A stretch of 64,000 nt of DNA, taken from contig CAJXRQ010000001.1 of assembly GCA_913060505.1 (NCBI GenBank), positions 186,001 to 250,000 on the forward strand. Reading direction: 5' to 3'. This DNA is from an uncultured Desulfovibrio sp. GTDB lineage: Bacteria > Desulfobacterota > Desulfovibrionia > Desulfovibrionales > Desulfovibrionaceae. The translations under genes were made by a program, and so were the position numbers. The number at the start of each line of letters is the position of its first letter. Position 1 is the first letter of the stretch. Positions 62,995 to 64,000 of the stretch are shown piece by piece. Below the pieces are notes generated by a model. The model was not told the origin of the DNA. It saw only the letters and a program-made list of their open reading frames with translations, and searched no databases.

Positions 62995-63023
62995 AAAGGC
63001 CCCGAGTTCCTCGGAGCCTTTTT
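62995..63023. terminator. Hairpin terminator downstream of ppiC
   Basis: AAAGGCcCCGAG / CTCGGaGCCTTT forms a stem with a TTC loop; five T residues follow on the plus strand, while the minus strand has TTTATTTG. It lies 70 bases after the parvulin stop and before the 94-residue gene. Confidence 0.65.
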
Positions 63024-63091
63024 ATCAACATTTATAGAAAACGCCTTTGCTGAAAACAGCAGGGCATTTTAGTACAACAATGAAGAAGTGT

Positions 63092-63373
63092 TTAGTCTTC
63101 GCGGCTCGTGATCTCCAGCAGGTGGTAACCGAACTGTGTTTTTACCGGGCCATGAACTTCGCCAACAGCTTCGTTAAACACCACGGTGTCAAATTCCGGG
63201 ACCATGACACCAGGGCCGAACTCACCGAGATCGCCGCCGCTCTGACCGGAAGGACAACTGGAGTGCTTCTTTGCCAGTTCTCCAAAATCGGCGCCGTCCT
63301 GAATTTGTTTTTTCAGGTCCAGGCAGGTTTGTTCATCACTAACCAAGAGGTGGCGGGCCGTTGCTTTTGCCAT
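63092..63373 (-). CDS. ppiC: Parvulin-type peptidyl-prolyl isomerase
   Basis: The 93-residue protein is a minimal parvulin like E. coli PpiC. It has the opening [18 protein letters not shown], the [17 protein letters not shown] block, [17 protein letters not shown] and the closing QFGYHLLEI. The active-site His and Cys/Ser positions are present. It has no signal peptide, so it is cytoplasmic and catalyses prolyl bond rotation during folding. Confidence 0.93.
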   Translation of the reverse strand: MAKATARHLLVSDEQTCLDLKKQIQDGADFGELAKKHSSCPSGQSGGDLGEFGPGVMVPEFDTVVFNEAVGEVHGPVKTQFGYHLLEITSRED

Positions 63374-63700
63374 GTGTGGGCTCCTGTAAGTTTGTATATG
63401 GGTTTAATTACTATGCAATTTTGCTGTTACGACTTTGTACACCGCAAATAAAATATACAAATTGGAAGCGCTTTTACAACCCTTTCTTCCTCTCAATCCA
63501 TTTGTCCACCAAGGGCGGATCATACGTCTTAAACTGATCAAGCATTTCCTACGTCTTTAAGAGTCGTCTCAGCACTTCAAAACTTCTTCCATTTCCAATC
63601 CTGCCTCGGTCCGGCGATAATTATAATGCTGACCGCTTGATATTAATTCGGAGAGTTTTTTATAGTTGGACTACCTGTCAATAAGCTCAAAGGAGAGGGG
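63374..63700. other. Intergenic region with a second gene remnant
   Basis: This 327-base gap holds the remnant at 63474-63545 and otherwise no supported gene. It is AT-rich at its left end and contains the AGGAGAGG ribosome site of the final gene at its right end. Confidence 0.5.
63474..63545 (-). pseudogene. Truncated copy of the 94-residue gene (C-terminal part)
   Basis: The minus strand reads MLDQFKTYDPPLVDKWIERK followed by KGL and a stop. This matches LLDQFEKYDPPQVDKWIEEKRG of the intact gene in its essential residues. The N-terminal two thirds are gone and the frame ends early in TAA. Confidence 0.75.
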
Positions 63701-64000
63701 ATGAAGTGTTCGCTCGCGTTTCTGCTCATTGCGTTATTCTTGTGTACGCCGGCATTTGCCGATGGTCCCACTGTTCTTGTCATTCCAAAAGGCGAGCGGG
63801 TCCAATATTGGAAATGGGTTAGGAAAGGGGCAGTTCAGGCAGGCGAAGAGCGAGGAGTGTCAATCATTTTCCGTGGTCCGCGCACCTCCGATGACTACCG
63901 GGCGCAGTTGGGAATCATACAGCAGGCGATTGATGACAGGGTTGACGCTATCGTGATAGCGCCAAGCCACAGTTCGATTTCCACAGACCTTCTTGAAAAA
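63701..64000 (+). CDS. Periplasmic sugar-binding-type protein (partial, runs off the window)
   Basis: An open frame starts at ATG 63701 (AGGAGAGGGG directly upstream) and continues to the window end, 100 codons so far. It begins with a signal peptide (about 1-20, ending AFA), then VLVIPKGERVQYWKWVRKGA and QQAIDDRVDAIVIAPSHSS. These are the opening elements of type 1 periplasmic binding proteins (ribose-type, family 4), found in sugar ABC transporters or as ligand sensors for kinases. The C-terminal two thirds lie outside the window, so which role applies is not visible. Confidence 0.85.
   Translation, partial: MKCSLAFLLIALFLCTPAFADGPTVLVIPKGERVQYWKWVRKGAVQAGEERGVSIIFRGPRTSDDYRAQLGIIQQAIDDRVDAIVIAPSHSSISTDLLEK

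Noticed and set aside
1-64000. CRISPR arrays, rRNA, tRNA genes and insertion sequences
   Set aside because: No regularly spaced repeats, cloverleaf-like segments with conserved arms, or transposase frames were seen by eye; a dedicated scan would be needed to exclude a missed tRNA.

Overview
The window looks like a chromosomal segment of a sulfate-reducing deltaproteobacterium of the Desulfovibrio/Pseudodesulfovibrio type. This is inferred from the gene content: a c-type-heme chemoreceptor resembling DcrA, a tetraheme cytochrome, two stand-alone phage-CII-like regulators, and many multi-domain signalling proteins. Composition is moderately GC-rich and coding density is high. The exception is the last 2.5 kb, which is AT-rich and holds gene remnants. 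I see no rRNA, tRNA, CRISPR array, insertion sequence or prophage.

Region by region. 1-3.4 kb: lpxK and rnr (RNase R), closely spaced. 3.4-4.5 kb: a CI/LexA-like S24 repressor and a 53-residue zinc-ribbon gene with its own promoter and terminator. 4.9-18.8 kb: an MSHA-like type IV pilus locus. It holds a PilM-PilN fusion, PilO, PilP, a lipoprotein secretin, an ExeA/MshM-like ATPase, a GspE/MshE ATPase with a c-di-GMP-binding type N-terminus, GspF/PilC, a membrane-anchored sigma-54 activator, a pilin, PilT and a PilU-like paralogue. A convergent REC-GGDEF diguanylate cyclase sits at its end (18.8-19.8 kb), which suggests local c-di-GMP control of pilus assembly.

19.9-32.4 kb is the most unusual part: a tightly coupled operon of a large AsmA/YdbH-like protein, a YdbL-like (DUF1318) lipoprotein, and a 2786-residue exported protein built as TolB-type propeller, helical repeats, degenerate CHAT domain, TPRs and intact CHAT protease domain. 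I read it as a candidate undescribed envelope system that joins an AsmA-like intermembrane bridge to a caspase-like protease.

32.4-38.3 kb (minus): a DUF4139 protein, a HAD phosphatase and a beta-phosphoglucomutase/GH65 phosphorylase fusion, probably for disaccharide (trehalose-type) metabolism. 38.5-40.2 kb: a class II aldolase-family protein and a CII-like regulator. 40.4-49.5 kb (minus): a small alpha/beta hydrolase downstream of a phosphorelay operon. In transcription order the relay is a Cache lipoprotein, a hybrid kinase, an Hpt protein, a REC-PAS protein, a solute-binding protein and a second hybrid kinase with Hpt, with no DNA-binding output. A second CII-like gene lies upstream, next to four copies of a short operator-like repeat.

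50-53.4 kb: a TetR regulator with inverted repeats in its promoter, divergent from a tetraheme cytochrome and heme-c chemoreceptor pair. 53.4-54.7 kb: a divergent queuosine precursor transporter and QueF. 55-62 kb: housekeeping genes (glnS, a LysE-type exporter, icd with a TTG start, a sirtuin, a DJ-1 protein, DUF1847). 61.6-63.6 kb: an AT-rich patch with one intact and two broken copies of a small unknown gene, a parvulin isomerase and an AT-rich membrane-anchored gene. The window ends inside a periplasmic sugar-binding-type protein.
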